Of a stretch of 44,224 nucleotides of DNA, positions 25,008 to 33,808 are shown in pieces (position 1 is the stretch's first letter; the number at the start of each line of letters is the position of its first letter). The notes beneath the pieces were generated by a model. It was not told the origin of the DNA and did not search any database. It was given only the letters and a program-made list of their open reading frames with translations. Origin of the DNA: Roseofilum halophilum BLCC-M91 (GTDB lineage Bacteria; Cyanobacteriota; Cyanobacteriia; Cyanobacteriales; Desertifilaceae); the NCBI RefSeq assembly GCF_030068445.1, contig NZ_JAQPOK010000159.1:1-44224 (forward strand). The letters run 5' to 3'. The translations under genes were made by a program, and so were the position numbers.

Positions 25008-26357
25008 TCACTTTTCCTGCTTTCCTGGAGCTGAACTGAGATACTGACACACTTGGGGGGTTAACACTTGAGCGGCGATCCCATGACCTTGGGCATTCCA
25101 ATGTCCCCCACACTCGACCGCATTGGCAAACCCATGTAAGCACACCTGATTCTCCTGGGCGTAGGTTTGCAGGGTTGGCGCTAACGTCACCACCGGAAAA
25201 TTGAGGCGATCGCCTAACGCCTTAATCCGATGATCTGGATAAAACAAATCCGTAATCCCATTACTCTCCACAAACCCATCTCGAAACGCTCGATTAGGAT
25301 TTACTTGCACCTCATTCGTTAACGTCACCACCATAAATTCTGCATCCTTCTCTTGCACCTCCTCATGCATCAACCCCATTAAATCCTCCGTCACTCGCCA
25401 AGCCTTTTCCCAAGTTTCATCCTCTGGTTCCCGATATAAATAATTATAAGTATACTGGCGCAGAGCTTCCAATTCTCGGTTTTTCATATCCTTTTCCACA
25501 TTCCGCACCAACTGCAAAATCCGGGAACGATCCACCAACCAATCTGGCAACATATCCACCCTAGATAAATTATAGGGCGGTAGGGTTTTATCCGGGTTGC
25601 GAAAAGACATATCCTGCTCTAATTCTCCCTGATTGTTATAGACAAAATAGGGACGATTGCGAGCATCTAAGGGCTTATAATTATCAGCGATATCATTGCC
25701 TGTAAATACAGCTAAGAGTACCATATCCGGGTTGTAGGGCCAAACATCCCGACGCAAGCGTAATAACTGCTGTCCGGTTCCATAATTGGTGACCCCAAAA
25801 TTAATCACCTCTACGGTTTTTCCCTGGAGCGCCGGACATTCTTTTAATCCCTGTTCCATTAACCACCAATAGGTTTGCTCTAGGGGGACTTGTAGCGCTT
25901 CAGAAAAAGAATCACCCAAGATAGCAATGCGGAAGGTATTCGGGGCTTTTTCTAGAGGATGTTCGCGATCGCGCAATCCAGCACTGTTAATCTCAATATA
26001 GGCTTCCCCTTCTGCCGTCCACCACCCCGACATCCCTGCTCTATGAGTCCATCCCAAATCCTCATCCGTTTGGAAAAAGTTCGGTTGAGCAGTTCCCGGT
26101 GCAGGTTTCGGGGGCGCACTTCTCTGGGAAGGTAAAACCGTCTCCGGTGCTGGAGCCAGTGAAGGGGATGGGGTTGGAGAAGGTTCTACAACAGAAGGGT
26201 TCGGTTCTGGAGAAGCCGAAGCTTGGGGTTGCGGTTTCGCTTGAGGCGGAATATTAGCAATGCGTAACCCCACTTCTGCCACCAATAGGGCAAAGACTAC
26301 GCTTCCCGCAGCCAACCCCAGATTACCCATCCATGTTTTTAACCCGTTTGTCTTCAT
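25008..26357 (-). CDS. SGNH/GDSL hydrolase-like protein, membrane-anchored
   Basis: This 449-residue protein has an N-terminal membrane anchor or signal (LGLAAGSVVFALLVAEVGLRI, about 13-33) and a long proline/serine-rich linker (37-89). An SGNH hydrolase domain follows with block I ILGDSFSEA (Ser150), the block II-like glycine in NFGVTNYGTGQ, block III FTGNDIADN, and a block V-like histidine in GGHWNAQGH near the C-terminus. The aspartate usually three residues before that histidine is glycine here, so the triad may be altered. Such proteins often act on acyl or acetyl groups of exported polysaccharides. The substrate is unknown. It is followed without gap by the AAA gene. Confidence 0.8.
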   Translation of the reverse strand: MKTNGLKTWMGNLGLAAGSVVFALLVAEVGLRIANIPPQAKPQPQASASPEPNPSVVEPSPTPSPSLAPAPETVLPSQRSAPPKPAPGTAQPNFFQTDEDLGWTHRAGMSGWWTAEGEAYIEINSAGLRDREHPLEKAPNTFRIAILGDSFSEALQVPLEQTYWWLMEQGLKECPALQGKTVEVINFGVTNYGTGQQLLRLRRDVWPYNPDMVLLAVFTGNDIADNYKPLDARNRPYFVYNNQGELEQDMSFRNPDKTLPPYNLSRVDMLPDWLVDRSRILQLVRNVEKDMKNRELEALRQYTYNYLYREPEDETWEKAWRVTEDLMGLMHEEVQEKDAEFMVVTLTNEVQVNPNRAFRDGFVESNGITDLFYPDHRIKALGDRLNFPVVTLAPTLQTYAQENQVCLHGFANAVECGGHWNAQGHGIAAQVLTPQVCQYLSSAPGKQEK

Positions 26358-26446
26358 TGAGAATTTGAGCGTTGAGAGTTCTAGAAGCTCTGATTTTAGC
26401 AGTTCGCTGAACCGGTTGTTTGAAAATACTATATCTTAGGGAAGTC

Positions 26447-27166
26447 TCAAAGCTCACTCGGATCGATTCCCAGTTCTCGGAGCTTGGCGATCGCCCGATC
26501 GCGCTCTGTCTCAATCTGATTTCGTTCTTGCTCAATGCGATCGCGCTCTTGCTGAATCTGATTTCGTTCTTGCTCAATGCGATCGCGCTCTTCCATCACC
26601 TCCTCCGGATCTTGAAAAGGTTTTCCATTGGGATAAAACACCGCTAAACCCTCAGCGAATAATTCAAAGCGAATATCTAAAAGCGGAGATGTCCAAGGTA
26701 AATTCAGAGGAGTAATTAACACAAAATCCTCATCTTGGTCTCCCCTGACATATCCCCAAAAATCACGGGATTCCGGGTTATAAAAAAACATCTCCAGCAC
26801 CCCATATTTTTGATAGAATACCTGTTTTGCGAGCATCTCACTATTGGAGTTACTCGGTGACAAAATTTCAAACACAACTTGGGGAGCAATATTATCTTCT
26901 TCCCATTGTTTATAACTGCCGCGATCGCCAGGAGGTCGGCCAAAAACAACCATGGCATCAGGCGCTTGAGCTGGAGCAGGAGGTGCATCAACCTGAACCG
27001 GATACCACAGTAAATCCCCAGCAACAAATACCTTTTGCTGGGCAAATAAGCGCCTTAAATTACTCACCAGGTAAACAATCCATCGATATTGAACCGTGTT
27101 TTCAGCCATGGGTAAGCCATCGGAGTCAGGATAAAGAATTTGCGGTGTACTGGGAGCTTGAACCAT
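26447..27166 (-). CDS. Uma2-family putative nuclease with coiled tail
   Basis: This 239-residue protein has the Uma2/DUF820 PD-(D/E)XK-like core (1-185). Motifs are DAMVVFGRPP, PQVVFEILSPSNSN and KQVFYQKYGVLEMFFYNPES, supplying the D, E and K-type residues. The family is very numerous in cyanobacteria and its substrate is unclear. The C-terminal tail (about 190-230) is a repetitive charged helix, ERDRIEQERNQIQQ and repeats, encoded by a 42-bp tandem DNA repeat that carries HIP1 sites. It is divergent from polA across 95 bp. Confidence 0.85.
   Translation of the reverse strand: MVQAPSTPQILYPDSDGLPMAENTVQYRWIVYLVSNLRRLFAQQKVFVAGDLLWYPVQVDAPPAPAQAPDAMVVFGRPPGDRGSYKQWEEDNIAPQVVFEILSPSNSNSEMLAKQVFYQKYGVLEMFFYNPESRDFWGYVRGDQDEDFVLITPLNLPWTSPLLDIRFELFAEGLAVFYPNGKPFQDPEEVMEERDRIEQERNQIQQERDRIEQERNQIETERDRAIAKLRELGIDPSEL
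26497..26590. repeat. 42-bp tandem repeat inside the Uma2 gene
   Basis: Copies at 26497-26538 and 26539-26580 and a partial third from 26581 encode 14-residue units of the charged helix. Each copy begins GATCGCGCTC, part of a HIP1 site. The unit keeps frame (42 = 14 codons), so copy number can change without breaking the protein. Confidence 0.9.
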
Positions 27167-27261
27167 TCACAATTTCCCTCAGTGCTGATTGCAGATATTT
27201 GAGTATTATATCCTCTATGATAGATAGAGTAGTTTCAAGCGATCGCTAACCGGACAAGATC

Positions 27262-30126
27262 TTGCCTTCATCCTCCCGCCCCCTCTTACTACTCATCGAC
27301 GGACATTCCTTAGCCTTCCGTTCCTATTATGCCTTCGCCAAAAGCAGGAATGGAGGGCTAAAAACCCGTAGCGGCATTCCCACAAGCGTTTGTTTCGGCT
27401 TCCTCAAATCCCTATTTGAAGTCCTAGAAAAAGAACATCCCCAAGCCTTAGCCATAGCCTTCGATCGCGCTGAAGCCACCTTTCGCCATGATGCAGATGT
27501 GAACTACAAAGCCAACCGCAAGGAAGCACCAGAGGACTTTTTACCCGATCTGCAAAACCTACAGCAGATTTTAGCCGCCCTCCAAGTTTGTATCGCTACT
27601 TGTGCCGGGTATGAAGCCGATGATGTCCTCGCCACCTTAGCAGAGCAAGGCATACAAGCCGGATATCAGGTGAAGATCTTAACCGGCGATCGCGACTTAT
27701 TTCAACTCGTCGATACGGAAAAAGCCATCAGCGTCCTGTATCTAGCCGGAGGAAGTCGTAAACACGACACCGCAGCCAATGAATTTACTCCAGCACAAGT
27801 CAAAGAAAAAATGGGCGTTCATCCCCACCAAATTGTAGACTACAAAGCCCTGTGCGGCGATCCCTCCGATAACATTCCTGGAGTTAAAGGCATTGGTGAA
27901 AAAACTGCCGTCAAATTGTTGCAAGAATATAGCACATTAGATAGCATTTATGCCTCCCTAGATCAAATAAAAGGCGCAATACAAAAGAAACTCAGAGAAG
28001 GAAAAGACCATGCCTACCATTCCCAGTTTCTCGCCCAAATCACCGCTCAAGTTCCCCTCGATCTCAGCCTAGAGGCGTGTCATCTGCAAGGCTTTAAACC
28101 CCAACCCCTAGCTCAATTATTCCAAACCTTAGAATTAGAACAATTTAGCCAAAAACTCGATCATTTCCAACTTCTACTAGGCGGGAATCCTACCCCAGTC
28201 GAACCAGTCATTGTCGATGAAAAACTCGATTTTTGGACAGCCGCAGAAACCGAAGCCGCCCAAGCCAAAAAACAGTTACCCTTTACCCCCCTTATTATCG
28301 ACAACGAGCAAAAACTCACCGATTTAATCAAAAAGCTCAAAACCTGCCAAGATCCTCAAATTCCCGTCGCTTGGGATACAGAAACCACAGCACTAGAACC
28401 CAGAGATGCCGAATTAGTCGGTTTAGGATGCTGTTTTCAGCAAGATCAAACCCTCACGGTTGCCTATATCCCCCTCCACCATAAACACGGACAGAATTTA
28501 AACAAAAAACATACCCTAGAACTGCTGCGCCCCCTGCTCGAAGATACCGCCTATCCCAAGGTCTTGCAGAACGCTAAATTTGACCGTTTAATCCTCAAAC
28601 ATCAAGGCATTAATCTGCAAGGCGTTGTTCTGGATACTTTGCTTACCAGCTATGTTTTAAATCCCGACAGTAATCATAGCCTCAGCGCCTTAGCCCAACA
28701 AGAATTAGGCATCATTCCCCAAAGTTACGAACAACTCGTTCCCAAGGGCAAAACCATTGCCGATATCGATATTTCCCTAGTTTCCAAATATTGTGGCATG
28801 GATGCCTATGTCACGTTCCAACTCGTCCCAATCTTTGAGAAAAAACTGAGCCAATTCCCCCAACTTAAACAGCTCTTAGCAGAGATTGAAATCCCCTTAG
28901 AGCCGATTTTAGCCCAAATGGAATGGACAGGCATTTGTATCGATAGCAATTATTTAAAAAAACTCTCCCAGCAATTAACCGATCAACTCAAAACCATTGA
29001 GAAAAAAGCCTATGAAGCTGCCGGTGAAGAATTTAATTTACGTTCCCCCAAGCAAGTCAGCGCTTTATTATTTGATAAACTCCAACTACCCACAGGACGC
29101 AAAATTAAAACCGGATATTCTACCGATGCGGCAACCTTAGACAAATTGCAAGCCAATCATCCAACGAAAGTAGTTGAGGCAATTTTAGAATATCGCACCT
29201 TAGATAAATTAAACTCCACCTATGTGGATGCTCTACCCAAATTGGTGCATCCCCAAACCCAGCGAGTTCATACAGATTTCAACCAAGCGGTTACCAGTAC
29301 GGGACGTTTATCTTCTTCTAACCCCAATTTACAAAATATTCCCATTCGCACAGAATTTTCCCGCCAAATCCGAAAAGCGTTTATTCCTCAATCGGGATGG
29401 ATATTAGTGGCGGCAGATTATTCCCAAATTGAGTTAAGAATTTTAGCCCATTTAAGTGGCGATCCGACGCTGGTTGATGCCTATCAAAATCATCGCGATG
29501 TGCATAAAGTGACGGCTCAATTACTGTTCGATCGCCAGGAAATTACCCCAGAAGAGCGCCGTTTAGGGAAAGTGATTAATTTTGGAGTCGTTTATGGTAT
29601 GGGGGCGCAACGGTTCGCTAGGGAAGCGGGGGTAAGCACGGCAGAAGGAAAGAAATTTATTGAACGGTTTAATCGCCAATATCCCCTGGTGTTTGAATAT
29701 TTAGAAACAACGAAAAAACAGGCGATTAGTCAAGGGTTTGTGGAAACAATTTGGGGTAGACGACGCTATTTTGAGTTTGAACATTCTGGTTTACAGGAGT
29801 TACGAAATAAACCACTAGATTGGATTAGTTTAAAGAAAATGAGTAAAAGGGATGCGGAATTCTTGCGAGCGGCAGCGAATGCACCCATTCAAGGTTCGAG
29901 TGCTGATTTGATTAAGATGGCGATGGTGAAATTGGATGAAGTTTTGCGTCCCTATCAGGCGCGGATGTTATTGCAAGTTCATGATGAGTTAGTGTTGGAA
30001 ATGCCGCCAGAGGAATGGGAGGAGTTGGAGGGGAAAATTAAAGAGACGATGGAAAATGTCGTTTCTTTAAATATTCCTTTGGCGGTAGAAATTCATCAAG
30101 GGAAGAGTTGGATGGAGGCTAAGTGA
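27262..30126 (+). CDS. polA: DNA polymerase I
   Basis: This 954-residue three-domain DNA polymerase I acts in Okazaki fragment processing and repair. The 5'-nuclease domain (1-290) has LLLIDGHSLAFRSYYAF, AGYEADDVLATLA, LTGDRDLFQLV and CGDPSDNIPGVKGIGEKTA. The 3'-5' exonuclease appears active: WDTETTALEP (DxE), KVLQNAKFDRLIL, and YCGMDAYVTF. The polymerase has AADYSQIELRILAHLSGD, VINFGVVYGMGAQ and LLQVHDELVLEMP. The only usable start is TTG 27262: an in-frame TAA lies at 27247 and no ATG or GTG precedes the conserved nuclease strand. The ribosome site is weak. Confidence 0.96.
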   Translation: MPSSSRPLLLLIDGHSLAFRSYYAFAKSRNGGLKTRSGIPTSVCFGFLKSLFEVLEKEHPQALAIAFDRAEATFRHDADVNYKANRKEAPEDFLPDLQNLQQILAALQVCIATCAGYEADDVLATLAEQGIQAGYQVKILTGDRDLFQLVDTEKAISVLYLAGGSRKHDTAANEFTPAQVKEKMGVHPHQIVDYKALCGDPSDNIPGVKGIGEKTAVKLLQEYSTLDSIYASLDQIKGAIQKKLREGKDHAYHSQFLAQITAQVPLDLSLEACHLQGFKPQPLAQLFQTLELEQFSQKLDHFQLLLGGNPTPVEPVIVDEKLDFWTAAETEAAQAKKQLPFTPLIIDNEQKLTDLIKKLKTCQDPQIPVAWDTETTALEPRDAELVGLGCCFQQDQTLTVAYIPLHHKHGQNLNKKHTLELLRPLLEDTAYPKVLQNAKFDRLILKHQGINLQGVVLDTLLTSYVLNPDSNHSLSALAQQELGIIPQSYEQLVPKGKTIADIDISLVSKYCGMDAYVTFQLVPIFEKKLSQFPQLKQLLAEIEIPLEPILAQMEWTGICIDSNYLKKLSQQLTDQLKTIEKKAYEAAGEEFNLRSPKQVSALLFDKLQLPTGRKIKTGYSTDAATLDKLQANHPTKVVEAILEYRTLDKLNSTYVDALPKLVHPQTQRVHTDFNQAVTSTGRLSSSNPNLQNIPIRTEFSRQIRKAFIPQSGWILVAADYSQIELRILAHLSGDPTLVDAYQNHRDVHKVTAQLLFDRQEITPEERRLGKVINFGVVYGMGAQRFAREAGVSTAEGKKFIERFNRQYPLVFEYLETTKKQAISQGFVETIWGRRRYFEFEHSGLQELRNKPLDWISLKKMSKRDAEFLRAAANAPIQGSSADLIKMAMVKLDEVLRPYQARMLLQVHDELVLEMPPEEWEELEGKIKETMENVVSLNIPLAVEIHQGKSWMEAK

Positions 30127-30137
30127 TAAGTAATGAG

Positions 30138-30619
30138 TAATGGGGAGGATCTAAAGGAATTGCTTTTTGGGACAAAAGAGGTTATGTTGGACAATGGATA
30201 ATAACGCGACTTAGTTCAGGTGCTGATACCAGGAAGAATTCAGCCCATCAACCGTCAACGATTCCAAACTCAACTGGGGGTGAAGATAAGCAAGAAATTG
30301 CACAGTTGATGATGTTCTTCCTTAAGCTGAATGACTCAATATTGAAGATGAACACGGAGATCGAATCATGGCAAGCATTATGCATTGGATGGAAGAAGGC
30401 AGAGAAAAAGGTAAGCAAGAGCAAGCAGTGGCAATGATTTTGCGGCAACTGCCTTGGAAAATTGGGGCGGTTAAGCCCTATTTACAGGAAGAAATTGAAG
30501 AACTGTCTCTATCCGACTTAGAGGATCTATCCATTGCGCTGCTGAAGTTTTCGGACTCTGACGATCTGGAATTGTGGTTAGAGCGAACAGCGAGAAAAAG
30601 CCCCCTGATGATCTCTTGA
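30138..30619 (+). pseudogene. Decayed remnant with DUF4351-like C-terminus
   Basis: The intact part (30368-30619) encodes 83 residues: WMEEGREKGKQEQAVAMILRQL, then EEIEELSLSDLEDLSIALLKF and DDLELWLE, the DUF4351 tail found at the end of Rpn/PD-(D/E)XK transposase-like proteins. Such tails normally follow a nuclease domain of about 200 residues, which is absent; in-frame upstream sequence meets a stop at 30332. A second frame across 30138-30436 is open without any ATG (GIAFWDKRGYVGQWIITRL and LMMFFLKLNDSILKM) and overlaps the first, which suggests other decayed coding sequence. It may still be translated from ATG 30368, but the gene looks broken. Confidence 0.65.
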
Positions 30620-30681
30620 GATCCTGTCTGAGTGAACTGTTATACCCTACCCGCTACTTGAACACCATAATTAAAAATCTA

Positions 30682-30745
30682 GGGAGCGAGACGCTCCCAC
30701 TCCAGTAATATCAAAGAATTGAAGGAGTGGGAGCATCTTGCCAGG
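30682..30745. repeat. AGA-loop hairpins, one perfect and one broken
   Basis: The perfect copy (30682-30698) has stem GGGAGCG/CGCTCCC around AGA and is followed by ACTCC. A second copy in reverse orientation starts with GGAGTGGGAGCATCTTG at 30724, but its right arm is lost (CCAGGCTCTC). Confidence 0.8.
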
Positions 30746-30755
30746 CTCTCTTTTC

Positions 30756-30810
30756 CGATTACCGATTACCGATTACCCATTACCCATTACCCATTACCGC
30801 GCGAAGCGCT
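30756..30810. repeat. Heptamer tract with GCGC hairpin at the nblB 3' end
   Basis: Three CGATTAC then three CCATTAC units (30756-30797) are followed by GCGC-GAA-GCGC (30799-30809). Read along nblB, the hairpin comes first and the heptamers (GGTAATG) follow. The last nblB codons and its stop fall inside the element. Confidence 0.85.
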
Positions 30811-31470
30811 GTAAGTATTTTGGGCAGCGATCGCCACTTGCTCTACCGGATCTTGAGCCAGTCGATTCAGGGCAGACTTTACCCCTTCTCCTTCTGCCCC
30901 CAAACGGTGCAGAGCTTGGGCAACCCGGTGGCGAACTTGCCAATCGGGATCGTCCACTAAGGGAAATAAGAGTTCCACTGCTTCTGTATTGCCCAATTCT
31001 CCCAAAGAACTGACGGCTGCTGCACGGACTAAATCTGTAGAGGAGTCGAGGGCTTGTTGAAGCAGACTCAAGGCACGAGGATCGCCCAATTCTCCCAAGG
31101 TTGCCACAATACTCATCTGCAACAGCCATTCCTGAGTGTTGCCATAGGCTTGTTCTAAATCGGGATAAGCTTCAGTCAAGTGCAACGCCCCAATACCGTC
31201 AGCCGCAGCCGCTTTCACATCAATTTCTGGATCGTTTTCCAGGCGATCGCGTAAAATCTGTAAGCTTTGCTCTCGATCGGCTTCTCCCACTGTCGATAGC
31301 TGGCTCACTGCTGCATAGCGCACCCGCACATTACCATCATTGACTAAGCCTTCAATCTTGGGGAACGCCACGGCTGGATCGAGCAGACGCAACATATTCA
31401 CCCCCCGCAGGCGATCGCCATAATTTTCCGAATCCAATAATTGCTGAACTGATTCCGGGGTTACACTCAT
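30787..31470 (-). CDS. nblB: Phycobilisome degradation protein NblB
   Basis: This 227-residue HEAT-repeat protein resembles NblB, which takes part in phycobilisome breakdown and pigment loss under nutrient stress. The opening MSVTPESVQQLLDSENYGDRL and the pattern RLRGVNMLRLLD, VRVRYAAVSQLSTVG, DVKAAAADGIGAL, LVRAAAVSSLGELGN and WQVRHRVAQALHRLG agree with the family, including the length. It is soluble. The final residues SASRGNG and the TAA are encoded by the hairpin-heptamer repeat, so the native end may have been nearer residue 220. It follows the CBS-pair gene on the same strand with a 40-bp gap and may be in its operon. Confidence 0.85.
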   Translation of the reverse strand: MSVTPESVQQLLDSENYGDRLRGVNMLRLLDPAVAFPKIEGLVNDGNVRVRYAAVSQLSTVGEADREQSLQILRDRLENDPEIDVKAAAADGIGALHLTEAYPDLEQAYGNTQEWLLQMSIVATLGELGDPRALSLLQQALDSSTDLVRAAAVSSLGELGNTEAVELLFPLVDDPDWQVRHRVAQALHRLGAEGEGVKSALNRLAQDPVEQVAIAAQNTYSASRGNG

Positions 31471-31510
31471 AGAATTAAAACACTCTTAATCGGGTTATCA
31501 GGAACAAAGT

Positions 31511-31972
31511 TTAAGCCTGAGAATCAAGATCGCGCAAAATATCCCCTCTGGTGAGGATACCCACCAATTTCTGCGCCTCATCTAAAACTGGCAACCGGCG
31601 GATATTATGTTTTTGCATCACCTTGGCTGCATCGCGCAAAGAGCGATCGCCTTTGACTGAAATCGGGCGATCGCTCATCACCTCCCGCACCGTCAACCCC
31701 ATCGCCTTCCGCAAATCCTTCTCATAGGTTGCCGGATTTTCCAAATAAATCACACTATCTAACAACATAATATAAGGCGGTGGCTCCACGCCTGTTTCTT
31801 GCCACATCAAATCCGCTTCTGAGATTACCCCAATCAGCTTATACTCTACATCAACTACGGGCAAACCACTAATACGGTGTTCTACCAACAGGTGAATCGC
31901 CTCCTTCAAGGACGTATCCGGGCGAACCACCAAGGGATCTTTGGTCATGACATCAGCGACGGTTTTCGGCAT
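31511..31972 (-). CDS. CBS-pair domain protein
   Basis: This 153-residue protein is made of two CBS motifs. The first (about 1-60) has VADVMTKDPLVVRPDTSLKEAIHLLVEHRISGLPVVD and LIGVISEADLM. The second (about 92-150) has VREVMSDRPISVKGDRSLRDAAKVMQKHNIRRLPVLD and LVGILTRGDILRDL. Such stand-alone pairs bind adenosine nucleotides such as AMP, ATP or SAM and usually regulate a partner enzyme or channel. A proline-rich insert (ETGVEPPPYIMLLDSVIYLENP) between the motifs is typical of the cyanobacterial and plant CBSX-like group. It is upstream of nblB on the same strand; a functional link is inference only. Confidence 0.9.
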   Translation of the reverse strand: MPKTVADVMTKDPLVVRPDTSLKEAIHLLVEHRISGLPVVDVEYKLIGVISEADLMWQETGVEPPPYIMLLDSVIYLENPATYEKDLRKAMGLTVREVMSDRPISVKGDRSLRDAAKVMQKHNIRRLPVLDEAQKLVGILTRGDILRDLDSQA

Positions 31973-32228
31973 AGGGGGCCTCTCCCAACAATTTGGTATT
32001 GAGTGTAACCATTATAGGGGAAATGGGGAGATGGGGGAATGGGGGGGGCGTGGAGAAAGCCCAATCAAGGCAAACACTTCTTCATTACTCCATCGGTATT
32101 GATTTTATTATAGAAAGGGAATTGTATAGCAACTAGAGCCAACAGTAGTTTAGTTTACCCATTACCCAAATCTTCTTTTCCCTATTATCGAGCAAAGCAC
32201 TATCATTTACATCCTGCCAATTTTTACT

Positions 32229-33713
32229 ATGATAAAAAACACATTGAAAACCACCCAATTACTCCAACATTTGAAGCTCCGCAACTCAATCTTACTGGGA
32301 TATTCGATTCCCGTTGTTTTGTCAGTCTTGACCGCAATTTTAGTTTATGTTCAAGGAGTGAGAATTGTTCAGGAAAAATCCCAGAAAGTCACCATTCTTT
32401 ATCAAAATATTGAGGAAGTTCAAGGTCTTGCCTTTAGTATTGCTGAACTGGAAAAGGCTGGTCGGGGTTATTTGCTGGGACAGAGAGCTGATGAGTTAAA
32501 GCGCTATGAATACTGGGATAGCGAACTCTACAACCGTTCTGAGGCAATTCGTGCCTTGATTCAAGATCCCCAACAGAAAAAGACGCTCAATGAAATTATT
32601 CAAGTGGGCGATCGCATGAATGAGCTGTATCGGCGCTTAATTTCCTATCTCCAATTGGGTAAACCCCAAAAAGTCCAGCAAATTTGGCTACGAGGTGAAG
32701 TGCAAGCCATCACCCAAAATCTGGGAGAATTGGTGGCCGCCTTTGCTGCCAACGATCAAAAGCGGCTGGCCGAGGAACAAGCCAAACAGCAACAGGCACT
32801 GCAACTGTTAACCCTTCTTGTGTTTGGAATTGCTGGAATTTCTGGCTTCATTGCCTTCCTGGTAGGCATAGGTATTGCCACGGCTATTAGTCAGCAGATG
32901 AATCAGGAAACCAGCGCCATCTCGGCCACTTCAGCAACCATTGCCAGTACCCTTGAAGAGCAGGATCGCAATAGTGCCCAACAAGCAAGTGCAGTGCGCG
33001 AAACGACCACCACCCTGGATGAACTCAACTCCTCCTTTCGGAATGCAGAAGAACAAACCAACGACTCTGCCTTGGGTGCAAACCAAGCCTTAGCCCTCTC
33101 GGAACAGGGGAAAGCCGCAGTTGAGCAAACCTTAACCGGTTTAGGCAATTTACAAACCAAAGTAGGAGAGATTCGACAGCATAGCGATCAACTCACGGCC
33201 AAATCAGTCGAGATTGAAAAGATTACCCAAGTGGTCAGAAATCTGGCCACCCAAACCAATATGCTGGCCCTCAATGCCAGCATTGAAGCAGTACGAGCGG
33301 GGGAACAGGGTCAAGGGTTTGCCGTCGTTGCCGCAGAAATCCGGACTTTGGCAGATACCACAAAGAAATCAGCCGCCCAGATCGATCAACTGATTACAGA
33401 AATTCGCACAGAAATTGACACCTCTGCCCAAGCAACGGAAGTGGGGATTCAAACGGTAGCTGAAGGGGTGGGAATTGGTAAAGAAATGGCTGAGGTTTTT
33501 GACGGTGTAAAGGATGCGGTGCAGAATGTGGCGATCAATAATCAACAACTGGCTCTCAATGCCAAAGAGCAGAGCCAAGCCATGCAGCAAATTTTGATCG
33601 CGATGAATGATATTACTGAAGCGGCAGAAAATAATGCCTTGGGGGTTAGTCAACTCCGTACAGGAATGCGTCAACTCAATGTGGCCTTAGAAAATCTCAA
33701 TGGGCTGGTTTGA
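32229..33713 (+). CDS. Methyl-accepting chemotaxis-like protein with CHASE3-type sensor
   Basis: This 494-residue membrane chemoreceptor-like protein has TM1 at about 21-42 and an extracytoplasmic helical domain of about 150 residues. The pattern of that domain (AELEKAGRGYLLGQRADELKRY, then LIQDPQQKKTL) is that of CHASE3. TM2 at about 193-218 leads to a long coiled-coil signalling domain. The hairpin tip is LATQTNMLALNASIEAVRAGEQGQGFAVVAAEIRTLAD, the MCP hallmark that docks CheA/CheW. I see no HAMP module between TM2 and the coil, only QQMNQETSAISATSATI. No che or pil genes lie nearby; in cyanobacteria such proteins often feed phototaxis pathways. A substrate-binding protein gene follows after 95 bp. 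Confidence 0.9.
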   Translation: MIKNTLKTTQLLQHLKLRNSILLGYSIPVVLSVLTAILVYVQGVRIVQEKSQKVTILYQNIEEVQGLAFSIAELEKAGRGYLLGQRADELKRYEYWDSELYNRSEAIRALIQDPQQKKTLNEIIQVGDRMNELYRRLISYLQLGKPQKVQQIWLRGEVQAITQNLGELVAAFAANDQKRLAEEQAKQQQALQLLTLLVFGIAGISGFIAFLVGIGIATAISQQMNQETSAISATSATIASTLEEQDRNSAQQASAVRETTTTLDELNSSFRNAEEQTNDSALGANQALALSEQGKAAVEQTLTGLGNLQTKVGEIRQHSDQLTAKSVEIEKITQVVRNLATQTNMLALNASIEAVRAGEQGQGFAVVAAEIRTLADTTKKSAAQIDQLITEIRTEIDTSAQATEVGIQTVAEGVGIGKEMAEVFDGVKDAVQNVAINNQQLALNAKEQSQAMQQILIAMNDITEAAENNALGVSQLRTGMRQLNVALENLNGLV

Positions 33714-33808
33714 ATGAGTATGGGTTATGGTAGGCAATAGCTTATGGGGGCCAGGTTTCTGTGATTGAAGAAAGTTAGGCTCTCTGTTACTTTGCTCTAA
33801 TAAATACG

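Noticed and set aside
30756..30797. Heptamer tract considered as a CRISPR array
   Set aside because: Units are 7 bp with no spacers; it is a short tandem repeat.
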